Below, in pieces: positions 34,970 to 44,326 of a DNA stretch of 64,000 bases. How positions within the stretch are numbered: position 1 is the first letter of the stretch; every line of letters begins with the position of its first letter. Both the position numbers and the translations under genes were made by a program. This stretch comes from an uncultured Pseudomonadales bacterium. Lineage in GTDB: Bacteria; Pseudomonadota; Gammaproteobacteria; Pseudomonadales; Azotimanducaceae. The stretch covers positions 930,001-994,000 of the forward strand of contig OY282430.1 in NCBI GenBank assembly GCA_958296025.1. Reading direction: 5' to 3'. The notes beneath the pieces are model-generated. The model had not been told where the DNA came from. It did not search any database and was given only the letters and a program-made list of their open reading frames with translations.

Positions 34970-35884
34970 TCAGTAGAGCCCGGTTTCCCCCGGCGGGCGC
35001 GTCTTGAAGCGCCTGTGCAGCCATAGGTACTGCTCAGGGTGCTGACGCACCGCCGCTTCCACGGCCTGATTGAGGGCGGCGGCGTCCCGCTGTGCGTCCC
35101 CGGACGGAAAGCCTGGCGGGGCGGGTTCGAATTTCAGCGTCCAAGTTTTAGTGGCGTCGTCTCGATGTTGGGTGACCATCAACACCGGCGATTGGTTGGC
35201 CCGGGCCAGCCGGGCGGCGCCGGTGATGGTGGCGGCCTGGACGCCGAAGAAGGGCGCAAACACGGAGTGCTTGGGACCGTAGTCCTGATCCGCCGCGTAC
35301 CAGAGGGCGCGGCCAGCCTTGAGGCTGCGCAGCGCCCCCCGCACATCCTTGCGTTCCAACACGTCTTGGAAGTAATGCCGCCGTCCACGCACTTGCAGCC
35401 ACTCCCAAACCGGGTTGCGGTTTCTGCGGTACATGACGTCCACCGGTCCCAAGTCGGCCAGAGACCGGGAAACAACGTCCATGACGGCGAAGTGCCCCCC
35501 CAACAGCACCAAGCCCCGGCCTTGGGCGACGGCGTTCTGAAAGAGCTCCGCCCCCTGCACCCGAGTTCGGGTCCTCAGGTCCCGCTTGGGATTCAGCCAG
35601 GCGACGCAGATCTCGAAGGCGCCCAAGGCCACGGATTCAAACACCCGCCGGGCCAGCGCATCGATGCCGTCCTCCCCCAAATCAGGAAAGCAGAGGCGCA
35701 GGTTGATTGCCGTGATTCGCCGCCGCCTGCCGCCAAAGCGGAACAACAGACGGCCAAGCCGCTTGCCCGTCGGGAACAGCAGCGGCAGCGGCAAACGGGC
35801 GACCAGCCAGCCGCATCCCACCAACGCCCATGTGCCCCATAGCTTCGGCGAGGCGATATGTGGTGGTGGTGGGCGGGTGGGCAT
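34970..35884 (-). CDS. Lipid A biosynthesis acyltransferase, LpxL/HtrB family
   Basis: The 304-residue enzyme has the HxxxxD acyltransferase motif in LLGGHFAVMDVVSRSLAD. It also has the PVDVMYRRNRNPVWEWLQ region, the DQDYGPKHSVFAPFFGV block typical of LpxL/LpxM/LpxP, and an N-terminal hydrophobic anchor (WALVGCGWLVARLPLPLLFP). It transfers a fatty acyl group from acyl-ACP to the lipid A precursor at the inner membrane. The frame is open further upstream, but the ATG at 35884 puts the anchor in the usual place. The longer frame would overlap the amidohydrolase gene. Confidence 0.9.
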   Translation of the reverse strand: MPTRPPPPHIASPKLWGTWALVGCGWLVARLPLPLLFPTGKRLGRLLFRFGGRRRRITAINLRLCFPDLGEDGIDALARRVFESVALGAFEICVAWLNPKRDLRTRTRVQGAELFQNAVAQGRGLVLLGGHFAVMDVVSRSLADLGPVDVMYRRNRNPVWEWLQVRGRRHYFQDVLERKDVRGALRSLKAGRALWYAADQDYGPKHSVFAPFFGVQAATITGAARLARANQSPVLMVTQHRDDATKTWTLKFEPAPPGFPSGDAQRDAAALNQAVEAAVRQHPEQYLWLHRRFKTRPPGETGLY

Positions 35885-35906
35885 TTGTGGGCGTGGAAGG
35901 TCAGCG

Positions 35907-37091
35907 TCATGCCGGCAACTGAACGTCCCTTCCCCTCGCCCACACCGCTGCCGGTTGCGCAAGCGCGGCTAGGTCGGTCAGCGGATCTCCCTGCACAAGG
36001 ATCAAGTCCGCGGCAAGGCCCGGCTGCAGGCGGCCCGTCACCTTGCCGAGGCCCAGCGCATCGGCGGCGTTGCTGGTGGCGGAACGCAGGGCTTGGGCAG
36101 GCGTCAGGCCGGCGATTTGCGCAAACACCGGCAGCGCCACCGGCAGCTGGTGGTGATAGACGCCGGGAATGCCGGCGTCCGTGGATGCGATGAGCGGAAC
36201 CTTGCGGGCCAGCATGTCGCCGAACGCGCCTTGCAGGCGGCCTAGAGTCTCCGCGTTGCGTTTGTCCAGAAAGCGCCGCCAGCCACGGCTGATGGTGGGT
36301 GAAACCCAGGCGCCCTTTTCCGCAATGGCCGCCGCCACCTCCGGCCGGTAGTCGCTGGCCCAGCCTTCCCTCCCCACCCAGGAGCAGTGCTCGATGGTGC
36401 GCACCCCGGCTTCGGCGGCGATGCGGATGCCTTCCGTGCCGTGGCAGTGGGCGGCCACGGACAGGCCCTGCTCATCAGCCAGTTCAACAATTGCGGCAAG
36501 GGTGGGTAAGTCGAACTGCGGCTGCAGGGGGCTGCTGCCCGGCGTCATGACCCCGCCAGTGGCCATCACCTTGATGAGATCCACCTTGTGGGCCAGTTGG
36601 CGCCGCAGCACCGCTTCGGCCTGCCGCGCATCCGCCGCCTCGCCGCCCCAAAAATGGCAGTGCCCGCCCACGCTGGTGATGGGTTGCCCGGCGCACAGCA
36701 GACGCGGCCCAAGCAACTCCCCGGCATTCACCCGGTCGCGGATCTTCAGTTCCCGCCAAGCGCCGCCGCCCAGATCCCGCCCGGTGGTGATGCCGGCCCG
36801 CACCATCGCCTCGGCCCGCTCCGCCATCCGCGCCAGCCGCTCCTTGCCAACCCACTTCCTTTCCGGCGCCTTCCTGTTGTCCGGGTTCAGTTCCAGATGC
36901 ACATGGGCGTCGATCAATCCCGGAATGGCGGTCAACCCCCCACAGTCCATTCGCCGGCCTTGGCCGTGTGCATCAAGTTCCGCCCCATCCCCCATTGCCC
37001 TGATGCGTCCGTCCCGAAAACACAGCGCATCGGCCGGGGAGAGGTCCTCCCCGTCCCAGATGCGCAGATTGGTGAGCAAGGTGGCGGTCAC
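35907..37091 (-). CDS. Amidohydrolase (imidazolonepropionase/dipeptidase-like)
   Basis: This 394-residue metal-dependent hydrolase has the subtype I motifs in order. They are DAHVHLELN, then the bridging lysine in DLIKVMATGG, LSVAAHCHGTEG, VRTIEHCSWVG and IASTDAGIPGVYH. The C-terminus has GRLQPGLAADLILVQGDPL, standard for the family. The substrate is unknown; relatives act on cyclic amides, imidazolonepropionate and dipeptides. It sits 22 nt upstream of the acyltransferase gene on the same strand. Confidence 0.88.
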   Translation of the reverse strand: MTATLLTNLRIWDGEDLSPADALCFRDGRIRAMGDGAELDAHGQGRRMDCGGLTAIPGLIDAHVHLELNPDNRKAPERKWVGKERLARMAERAEAMVRAGITTGRDLGGGAWRELKIRDRVNAGELLGPRLLCAGQPITSVGGHCHFWGGEAADARQAEAVLRRQLAHKVDLIKVMATGGVMTPGSSPLQPQFDLPTLAAIVELADEQGLSVAAHCHGTEGIRIAAEAGVRTIEHCSWVGREGWASDYRPEVAAAIAEKGAWVSPTISRGWRRFLDKRNAETLGRLQGAFGDMLARKVPLIASTDAGIPGVYHHQLPVALPVFAQIAGLTPAQALRSATSNAADALGLGKVTGRLQPGLAADLILVQGDPLTDLAALAQPAAVWARGRDVQLPA

Positions 37092-37248
37092 GGTCGTGGA
37101 AGTCTAGCAGTTCAGGCTGGAGCGGCGCATCGACAACCGTCGATCCGAAGCCATGCGCCAGCCTCATGTCGCCGTCGTCAGACGCTCTGCCGTTTACGGC
37201 AGCCGCCCCTGCCGGAGTCGCTGTCGCCGACCGGATGGAGTGGGCAAA

Positions 37249-37911
37249 TCAAGTGTTTTTGATGATGCGGTAGGCCCGTTGCGTGACGGCCTTAAGACCT
37301 TGCTCCTGGAAATGGGGCGGCAGGTCGCCGGTGGCTTCGGCGTCCAGTTGCTTAAGGCCGCAGCGGGTGCCGTAAAGGGCCTGCACTTCCTCGACGGGGA
37401 CGGAAAACGGCGGGCCGGGCGCCTTGGCTTGGTCGTACTCCAAAGTCAGCAACAGCACTTGGGCGCCGTCCGGCAGGATGCGCTGCATGTGGTCGGCGTA
37501 CACAGCCCGCTGCTCCGGCGGCAGGGCGATTAGGGCGCCCCGGTCAAAGCAGCCGGGGGCGGCCTCTAGGTGGGCGGCGCTGAGCTCAAGGTAGTCGCCG
37601 CAGTAGATGTGAATGCCGCCGCCGCTGAAGCGGGGCAGATTGTTGGGCGTGTTCACCACCTTGAAGAGGCGGTCCCGCCCCTTGAAGAAGCTGCGCACTG
37701 CGGTTTCCACCAATTCCACGCCGATGACTCGATGCCCCGCTTGGCGCAGCCAGATCATATCCTGGGACTTCCCGCACAGGGGCACGAACACCGGGGAGCT
37801 TGTCGGCAGGTCCAGAGCCGGCCAATGCTTCTTCAACCAAGGGTTGACGGTTTCCTGATGCCAGCCCGTGCATCCGCTGCGCCATCTCTCCCGCCAGAAC
37901 TCCGCTTCCAT
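37249..37911 (-). CDS. tpm: Thiopurine S-methyltransferase
   Basis: The 220-residue protein begins MEAEFWRERWRSGCTGWHQE and has the SAM-site PVFVPLCGKSQDMIWLRQAG, typical of bacterial TPMT. HRVIGVELVETAVRSFF and CFDRGALIALPPEQRAVYAD follow. Bacterial TPMT methylates tellurite or selenite and thiol-bearing purines. Only 1 nt separates it from the end of the gamma-glutamyltransferase gene, so the two are probably in one operon. Confidence 0.95.
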   Translation of the reverse strand: MEAEFWRERWRSGCTGWHQETVNPWLKKHWPALDLPTSSPVFVPLCGKSQDMIWLRQAGHRVIGVELVETAVRSFFKGRDRLFKVVNTPNNLPRFSGGGIHIYCGDYLELSAAHLEAAPGCFDRGALIALPPEQRAVYADHMQRILPDGAQVLLLTLEYDQAKAPGPPFSVPVEEVQALYGTRCGLKQLDAEATGDLPPHFQEQGLKAVTQRAYRIIKNT

Positions 37912-37912
37912 G

Positions 37913-39685
37913 TCAACCGCCGTGCGCAGCCTTCAGCCGGGGCAAGTTGAGGCCGACGGCGCCGCCGGCGTTGCGCGGGTCGGACATGCCGTAGAACCCA
38001 TCCGCGCCGCGCAGGGCCGAATTGGCGTCACCGATGCCCCGGCCATAGGTGAAGGGCGCCAGGTTTTCATGGCCCATCGCCTTGAGCTTGGCCAGCGTGT
38101 CCGGAGAAAAGCCCGGCGCCTCGTAAACCACGGCGTCTGGCAGCCACTGGTGATGGAAGCGCGGCTGCCCCACCGCATCGGACAGGCTCATGCCGTGGTC
38201 GATGAGGTTGACAATGACCTGCAGGGTGGTGGTGATGATGGTGCTGCCGCCGGGGGAGCCGGTGGCCAAGAGGATGCGCCCATCCTTGACCACCAGGGTC
38301 GGCGTCATCGAGCTCAACATGCGTTTGCCCGGAGCGATGGCGTTGGCGCCGCGCCCGATCAGGCCGTAGGCGTTGGGGGTGTTGTCCTTGGCGGAGAAGT
38401 CGTCCATTTCGTTGTTCAGCAGGATGCCGGTTCCCTCGGCCGTTATTTTTGAGCCGTAGGACAGGTTCAGGGTGGTGGTGAAGGCCACTGCGTTGCCGTC
38501 TCCGTCGATCACGGACAAATGGGTGGTGTCCGGGCTTTCCGACGGCGGCATGGCGCCGGCGCCGATGTCGGCCGAGCGGCTGGCCCGCTGCGGGTCGAAA
38601 TCTGCAAGGCGCTCCCGGGCGTAGGCTTTGTCGATCAGCCGCGCCACCGGAACGGGGGTGAAGTCCGGATCCCCCAAATGCTCCGCTCGGTCCGCGTAGG
38701 CGCGGCGCTCCGCCTCGATCATGTGGTGCATGGCGGCGGCGCTGCCGAAGCCCATGCCGCTGAGGTCGAAGGCTTCCAGCATGTTGAGCATTTGCACCAG
38801 AAGAACGCCGCCGGAGGAAGGCGGCGGCATGGAGATGATGTCGAAGCCCCGGTAGCTGCCAAGGATGGGCTGGCGCCAGACGCTGCGGTAGTTCGCCAAG
38901 TCCTCATGGTTGATGAGGCCGCCGCCCCGAACCATTTCAGCCACCAGCAAGTCGGCCGTTTCGCCGGCGTAGAAGCCGGCCCGCCCTTGCCGCTGAATGC
39001 GCTCCAGGCTGGCTGCCAGCTCCGGCTGCCGGAAAGTCTCGCCAGCGGCATAGGCGGCGCCCTCCTCCTTGAAGAAGGTGCGCAGGCTGCCTGAATGGGG
39101 GGCGAAGTCCTCCCGCCGTTCGGCCAACGATTGGGCTACGTCCCTAGGCAGGGGGAAGCCGTTGCGCGCCAAGTCCACGGCCGGCTGCATCAGTTCCCGC
39201 CGCTGCATGGTGCCGTATTTCTCCAAAACGGCCAGCAGGCCGTCAACCGAGCCCGGCACGCCCACCGCCAAGTGGGAAGCCGTGGACAGCCCTGCAATCA
39301 CCTCGCCGGCGTCATCTTGGTACATTTCCCGAAAGGCGGCGGCCGGGGCGGTTTCCCGATGGTCGTTGACGGCCACTGTGCCGTCGGCCAAGCGAATGAC
39401 CATGAAGCCGCCGCCGCCGAGATTGCCCGCCGACGGATAGGCCACCGCCAAGGCGAACCCGGTGGCCACCGCGGCGTCCACCGCGTTGCCGCCTTGACGC
39501 AGAACGTCCGCGCCAATCTCGGAGGCGATGGCGGACCTGGACGCGACGACGCCTTCGGCTCCAAACACCGCCTCCGGGCTGACCGCTTCGGCCAAGGCTG
39601 GCCAAGCGAGAACCGCCGCCGCAACCAAGCGCCGCCACCGAATGCACCGCCAGCGACCTGCAAAGCGGCTATGCCCCAAGCCCAT
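37913..39685 (-). CDS. ggt: Gamma-glutamyltransferase
   Basis: This 590-residue precursor has a signal peptide (RRLVAAAVLAWPALAEAV) and the GGT large-subunit start ASEIGADVLRQGGNAVDAAV. The autocatalytic cleavage site is in ESPDTTHLSVIDGDGNAVAF, where the Thr becomes the nucleophile of the small subunit. SMTPTLVVKDGRILLATGSP and GGSTIITTTLQVIVNLIDHG complete the family pattern. It transfers or hydrolyses the gamma-glutamyl group of glutathione in the periplasm. The frame also allows a TTG start at 39727; the ATG at 39685 is preferred. Confidence 0.93.
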   Translation of the reverse strand: MGLGHSRFAGRWRCIRWRRLVAAAVLAWPALAEAVSPEAVFGAEGVVASRSAIASEIGADVLRQGGNAVDAAVATGFALAVAYPSAGNLGGGGFMVIRLADGTVAVNDHRETAPAAAFREMYQDDAGEVIAGLSTASHLAVGVPGSVDGLLAVLEKYGTMQRRELMQPAVDLARNGFPLPRDVAQSLAERREDFAPHSGSLRTFFKEEGAAYAAGETFRQPELAASLERIQRQGRAGFYAGETADLLVAEMVRGGGLINHEDLANYRSVWRQPILGSYRGFDIISMPPPSSGGVLLVQMLNMLEAFDLSGMGFGSAAAMHHMIEAERRAYADRAEHLGDPDFTPVPVARLIDKAYARERLADFDPQRASRSADIGAGAMPPSESPDTTHLSVIDGDGNAVAFTTTLNLSYGSKITAEGTGILLNNEMDDFSAKDNTPNAYGLIGRGANAIAPGKRMLSSMTPTLVVKDGRILLATGSPGGSTIITTTLQVIVNLIDHGMSLSDAVGQPRFHHQWLPDAVVYEAPGFSPDTLAKLKAMGHENLAPFTYGRGIGDANSALRGADGFYGMSDPRNAGGAVGLNLPRLKAAHGG

Positions 39686-40152
39686 GCGAAAACCGCCGGC
39701 AGGCGCCGGCCCCGGCCCCTTGACCAAACCAAAGTCCTAGTTAGTGAAGTGCGCAGGCTAGGGTAACAGATCGAACCAGTTTGCGCCGTGCAGCCAATCT
39801 TCATGAATTTGATCTACTGCTGCACTGCCCCCGTTCCGAACTTCATTGCTGCCGTTCTTCGAAATGGCCCTGGCACACTCCCAACACCCGCTTGGCACCA
39901 AAGCCAACCCGCCGACTCGACTGGCAAGGCCCGCGCCTAGTTGCGATGCCGACAGCGTGGGGTGTGCTGACGTCAGCAAGCTCTTGCAGCCCGTAGTTTT
40001 TCTGTTGAGCTGGGCTATTGGCAGATCCATAGCGGGCTAAACAGCCATTCATGTTGAAAAAAGCATACATTTTTCAACACAGATCGTTCGATTATGTATA
40101 GTTTTTGCCCATAGTCGCTTATGGTGGCCTCGCCCGCCAATCAGGAGCAACC
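39686..40152. other. Intergenic region with a perfect inverted repeat
   Basis: 467 nt lie between the divergent ggt and DUF4143 ATPase genes. Base composition is lower in GC than nearby. Apart from the palindrome at 40052-40079 and AT-rich sequence around it (TCGATTATGTATAGT follows, a plausible -10 region), I see no gene. Short open frames on both strands here have no family look. Confidence 0.5.
40052..40079. promoter_or_regulatory. Inverted repeat, probable operator upstream of a DUF4143 ATPase gene
   Basis: TGTTGAAAAA and TTTTTCAACA form perfect 10-bp arms with an 8-nt centre. It lies 74 nt before the ATPase start and just upstream of a candidate -10 sequence (TATGTATAG). With no G/C-rich stem it is more likely a protein-binding site than a terminator. 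Confidence 0.5.
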
Positions 40153-41550
40153 ATGAAGCAGGGTGAAATCCAACAGATGTTGGTGGCGACCAACCGTTGG
40201 TGGCGTCACCCCCATGATTGGATGCGCGATGACCCGGACTTGCGCGAAGCCAACGATGCGCCGTTTCGTTATTCGGCCGGCGTCCTCAAGGGCTTGGCAC
40301 CCGGCGGCCTCCATATTTTGCGTGGACCCCGGCGGGTGGGCAAGTCCGTGGAGATTAAGCACGCCATTGGGCGTCTGATCGCTGATGGCGTCGAGTCAAG
40401 GCGCATCCTGCACGCCTCGGTGGATGGCTGGCGCGCCGCCGACCTAGGCCGGCTGGTCAACGCCGCCCGACAGTTGACGCCCGGCGACAGCCAGCGGTTT
40501 TGGTTCATCGACGAGGTAACCGGTATCACGGACGGTTGGCCGGAGCGCATCAAGTGGCTGCGCGACAACGACGGGCAATTCCGCAGAGACACGGTGGTGC
40601 TCACCGGCTCGTCGGCGGCCGACCTAACCGGTTCGGTGAAGGCGCTTGCCGGACGCCGCGGCCCGGTATCCCACGCGGACCGGGTGATGCTGCCAATGGG
40701 GTTCAGAACTTGGGCGGCGCTGACGGGGGAGCGTCCTCCGCCCGCCGACATCGGCCCATACCGCGTGGCCGATTTAACCCTAAGGCGGCTTGTCGAAACC
40801 GCGCACGAGCTGGTTCCTTGGCTGGATTGGCTGGTCTTGGCCTGGGACGCCTACTTGCAGGTGGGCGGCTTCCCCACCGCGGTTGCCAACCACATCCGGT
40901 TACATGAACCCGCGCCGCCGTTCCTGGACAGTTTGCTTGACGTCATTCACGGGGATGCGTTTCGGCGGGCCGATTGGTCTCGGGTGCAGACCACCGCGTT
41001 CCTCCGCCGAGCGGTGCGGGGGCTCTGTTCTCCGGTGAACTACGCGGCCCTGGCCGATGACCTCGACATTTCCCAACCAACCGTTCGGCGGCGATTTGAT
41101 GAACTTCGGGAGGCGTTCGTGGTCTGGCCGTGCCACCGGGAGGCGGGCTTGCGTCCCAAGCTGAACGCCCGCGCCAAGGTCTATTTCGTTGACCCGGTTT
41201 ACATACACCTCGCCGGGCCGCCGCCCGATGACAGCCTGATTTCCGAGCAACAGCTAGGCATGGCGTTGCTGCGCAGCTTCGAGCGCGAACAACCCGGCAG
41301 TTTCATGGAGTTCGACCAAGTGTTGCACCATCGCTCGAATACGCGCAGGGAAATCGATTTTGTCGGTTGCAACTTCGGTGGCGTCGCCATCGAATCCAAG
41401 CATGTTGACGGCCGCTGGCGCCGAGACGCACAGACGTTGCGGGCGTCCGGTTGGCGGGGAATCGTCGCCACCCGCTCGGAGCTTGATTTGGACGACGCCG
41501 AACTAATCGCCATGCCAACGGCTATGCTGGCTTGGCTGGTGGATGGCTGA
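40153..41550 (+). CDS. AAA ATPase with DUF4143 (putative PD-(D/E)xK tail)
   Basis: This 465-residue protein has an N-terminal AAA_14-type ATPase with Walker A GPRRVGKS at 58-65 and Walker B FWFIDEVTG near 116-124. A winged-helix-like segment follows (YAALADDLDISQPTVRRRFD). The C-terminal DUF4143 region reads RREIDFVGCNFGGVAIESKH, with the D...ExK arrangement of restriction-fold nucleases. The ATG at 40153 follows CAGGAG. The role of DUF4143 ATPases is not established; they are common in islands and expand in numbers. It is distantly related to the two ATPases at 45.6 and 53.6 kb. Confidence 0.78.
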   Translation: MKQGEIQQMLVATNRWWRHPHDWMRDDPDLREANDAPFRYSAGVLKGLAPGGLHILRGPRRVGKSVEIKHAIGRLIADGVESRRILHASVDGWRAADLGRLVNAARQLTPGDSQRFWFIDEVTGITDGWPERIKWLRDNDGQFRRDTVVLTGSSAADLTGSVKALAGRRGPVSHADRVMLPMGFRTWAALTGERPPPADIGPYRVADLTLRRLVETAHELVPWLDWLVLAWDAYLQVGGFPTAVANHIRLHEPAPPFLDSLLDVIHGDAFRRADWSRVQTTAFLRRAVRGLCSPVNYAALADDLDISQPTVRRRFDELREAFVVWPCHREAGLRPKLNARAKVYFVDPVYIHLAGPPPDDSLISEQQLGMALLRSFEREQPGSFMEFDQVLHHRSNTRREIDFVGCNFGGVAIESKHVDGRWRRDAQTLRASGWRGIVATRSELDLDDAELIAMPTAMLAWLVDG

Positions 41551-41615
41551 AGGGGTTGTCCTTATTGGTGCTCAAGGCATCTTTGCGCTGCTCTCCGTAT
41601 TGGCTGCGCTACAGA

Positions 41616-42209
41616 TTACCCCGACCGCACCCCAAGCAATTCCACCTCGAAGATCAACGTCTCATCCGGCCCGATAACGCCGCCGGCCCCGCGCTTGCCG
41701 TAGGCCAGTTCCGGGGGGATGTAGAGCTTCCACCGGTCGCCCACCCGCATGAGTTGCAAGGCTTCGGTCCAACCGCTGATCACGCCGTTCACCGGGAACT
41801 CGATGGGCTCGCCGCGCTGCATGGAGCTGTCGAATACCCGCCCGTCGATCAGCGTGCCGTGGTAGTGGGTCGTGACGCGGTCGGTGGGGCCGGGGGTGAG
41901 GCCGTCGCCGGAGGTGAGCACTTCGTACTGTAGTCCCGAAGCGGTGGTGACCACGCCGGCCCGGTTGCCGTTTTCAGCCAAGAAGGCTCGCCCCGCATCG
42001 GCGGGGGCGGTGGGGGCCGCGGGCACCGAGGCGGGCGGTGCCCCCGAATCGGCCGATGCATCCGGCCCGGACGATTCGCCATCCGCAGCCTCGGTCGCCG
42101 CATCGCCAGCCGCGGCGTCGCTGTGGGGCGCTTCCCGCCCGCAACCGCTCAGCCACAACGCCGAAGTGACGCACCACAGAACCGCCCAGTGAGTTAGCTT
42201 GCCGTTCAT
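41616..42209 (-). CDS. FKBP-type peptidyl-prolyl isomerase lipoprotein
   Basis: The 197-residue precursor has a lipoprotein signal ending LWLSGCG and a long Ala/Pro/Asp-rich linker of low complexity. A C-terminal FKBP domain follows ([57 protein letters not shown]). It catalyses cis-trans isomerisation at prolines in periplasmic proteins from a membrane anchor. The ATG at 42209 is preceded by AGGAGTT and puts the lipobox at the normal distance. The longer frame starting at 42248 lacks this. Confidence 0.92.
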   Translation of the reverse strand: MNGKLTHWAVLWCVTSALWLSGCGREAPHSDAAAGDAATEAADGESSGPDASADSGAPPASVPAAPTAPADAGRAFLAENGNRAGVVTTASGLQYEVLTSGDGLTPGPTDRVTTHYHGTLIDGRVFDSSMQRGEPIEFPVNGVISGWTEALQLMRVGDRWKLYIPPELAYGKRGAGGVIGPDETLIFEVELLGVRSG

Positions 42210-42496
42210 AACTCCTCTCATTGCCGGACATCGCCGAAACAAGCGCATTATAGAGAGAAGTGGTCCTACTTTTTGAGATAGTCAGCTAAGGTTTATTCCA
42301 CACCTTGAAGTAGGCAAGGAATGATGGGAGGGCGGCGTGAGCAAGGCGTTGACACGGCCCATCCATGGGCTACGCCACCAACAACAGAGGGCGGTTTTAA
42401 CCGCAGGAGTGGACTCTATTTCGGTCCTCTACCTGTAACGGGGATCGGACTCACCTCTAGACGCTGCGTTTGAAGCCCACGCATGGACGGGCTAAA

Positions 42497-44020
42497 ATGC
42501 CCGGCATGTCCAAGGAGCTGACAGAGGCGCGGGGGCGTCGCCCAACTCAAACGACCAGCGTCTTCGCCCGCATGCGGGATTGCGTGGCCCGCATGGAGCG
42601 CGAATCCCCGCCAGTGTTCGTGGGCCGGCGAGAAGAAATGCAATCCCTCAAGGAGTGCGTCGGGCAGGTCGGCGACGCCAACCCGAAGGGCATGATGCGC
42701 ATCGTGCAGGGCGTTCCGGGCACGGGAAAGACCTCGCTGTGCGAGGAGTTCAGTCGCCGGACGCACGGCTCATACACCGCGACCGGCAAAATGGTGATGT
42801 GCGTCAAAATGCACCCGGCTGCGTTGGACCGAGCGCCCATCCACGTCGTCCGCGCCGCCCACAACCAAATGGTCGACTTCCAAACCGAACTGCCGGGGCT
42901 CGGCTGGAGCCGCGAGCACGTGAACCGGGTCGGGAACACCCTAGCCATCGTTTTCAACCGCCAAACCGAGCACCAGGCCAAGGCGAGCATGCTCGCCTTG
43001 GGCGAACACTCGACCTTGGACGAGTGCCTGAAAGCCTACCGCGACGATTGCTGGGGCGACGACATCGTGGTGGCGCTGTGCATTGATGAGGCGCAGAACA
43101 TCCCGACGGAGAGACATGCGGGGATCAACGTGACCTCCCTGCACAACCGCGACCATGGGGGGCGCATTGCGCCATTGTTCTTCGGCCTGCCCAACACCTT
43201 GGACGTACTGGCGAAGCTGGGCGTAAGCCGGCCCAACAAAGACGCCATTTTGAACATTGAGGGGCTTCTGCCAGCCCGCCCCGATCCCGAAGGCGGCGCC
43301 GACCTGCCCAGCGAAGCCCGCCAGGCCATCGAGGGCGCTCTGGACTATTTCGGACTCTTCTGGGAGCACGAGGAGTGGCGGGCGCACCTCCGCCAAGCGG
43401 AATTCGACCGGGCTGGCTGGTCCGAGTGGCGGGCGAAGCTGGTGGACTCTCTGGAACGGGGCAGCAGCGACTTTCCGCAGCACGTCACGGCCGGCCTCAT
43501 CGCCGCCTGCAGGACGCTGCTCAAACGCCGCGGGGACTTCTCGCCGGCGATGGCGGACGCCGCGCTGGCCGACATCGAGGCGGGACACCGGCAAGGACGG
43601 GAAGCCTACTACGGCTTCCGGCTCAGCGGGCCGCTGGCGAAACACAGCCTGTCGCTCGGTGCCATCTGCCTGATGGCGAAGGCGTCGCCGCTTGGGTCCG
43701 TCAATGCCGAAGACGCCTTGTCGGCACTCAATGCGGGGTGCCGAAGGGCGACCGATGCGCCAAGCGACGCGCAAGCGGAGGAGGCCCTTGATCTGGCCTT
43801 GGCGAAAGGCGCCTTGAGCCGGTGGGCGGATGACTCCGACATGCTGCGCCTGCCGGCCATCCCGGCCATGGCGACGCACTTGATTGAACGGCTGGAGTGC
43901 GCCGAGGCGCGGCGGAGTCCGTTCGCCCTGCGTCTGCGCGAAATGCTTCGCGAGCGCGGCTTTGAGACCGCCGAAGAAGCGCTTGATCCAAGCGCGGAGG
44001 ACGAGGGGCCTTCGCCCTAA
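42497..44020 (+). CDS. AAA-type ATP-binding protein of unknown function
   Basis: The 507-residue protein has Walker A GVPGTGKTSLCEEFSRR and Walker B VVALCIDEAQNIP, a P-loop ATPase of AAA_22 type. PPVFVGRREEMQSLKECV before the loop resembles the entry to STAND/ORC-like modules. The C-terminal 250 residues are helical and carry no motif I can name, apart from charged segments (FDRAGWSEWRAKLVDSLERG). The first ATG is at 42497, with another at 42506. It neighbours the DUF4143 ATPase and the PLD-like membrane module and could be a mobile-element or defence regulator. Confidence 0.6.
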   Translation: MPGMSKELTEARGRRPTQTTSVFARMRDCVARMERESPPVFVGRREEMQSLKECVGQVGDANPKGMMRIVQGVPGTGKTSLCEEFSRRTHGSYTATGKMVMCVKMHPAALDRAPIHVVRAAHNQMVDFQTELPGLGWSREHVNRVGNTLAIVFNRQTEHQAKASMLALGEHSTLDECLKAYRDDCWGDDIVVALCIDEAQNIPTERHAGINVTSLHNRDHGGRIAPLFFGLPNTLDVLAKLGVSRPNKDAILNIEGLLPARPDPEGGADLPSEARQAIEGALDYFGLFWEHEEWRAHLRQAEFDRAGWSEWRAKLVDSLERGSSDFPQHVTAGLIAACRTLLKRRGDFSPAMADAALADIEAGHRQGREAYYGFRLSGPLAKHSLSLGAICLMAKASPLGSVNAEDALSALNAGCRRATDAPSDAQAEEALDLALAKGALSRWADDSDMLRLPAIPAMATHLIERLECAEARRSPFALRLREMLRERGFETAEEALDPSAEDEGPSP

Positions 44021-44326
44021 GGCTAAGGAGCAGCGTCGAAGTTTGGGTTCCTACTAACTTTGAACCTCTTCGGTACGGTTTTGTAGTTTACGGCTTCACC
44101 AAGCTGCACAAAACCCTTGCGGCAACTCAAACCGCCGCGAAACTCGCCACGCACCGGCAGCCGAACCCCTATCAAGGGATTAGGGGGTTGTAGCCACCCT
44201 TCATCGCGTTACACTACGTCAGTGCATGCTGGCAACGGGACCCAATGTGCAGGCGGTTTACCGCCATGGAAGAGGCCGTCGCTGTGTCAGACTTGGAGCC
44301 TTAAACCTTAGGCAAGGGAGGCGTCA
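44021..44326. other. Intergenic region (306 nt)
   Basis: Nothing that looks like a gene is seen on either strand between the AAA protein and the membrane module. GC content is lower than in the flanking genes. The right end supplies the strong ribosome site AAGGGAGG for the next gene. Confidence 0.5.

Noticed and set aside
44117-44311. Small open frame of 64 codons between the AAA gene and the PLD-like module
   Set aside because: No good ribosome site, biased composition and no family likeness.
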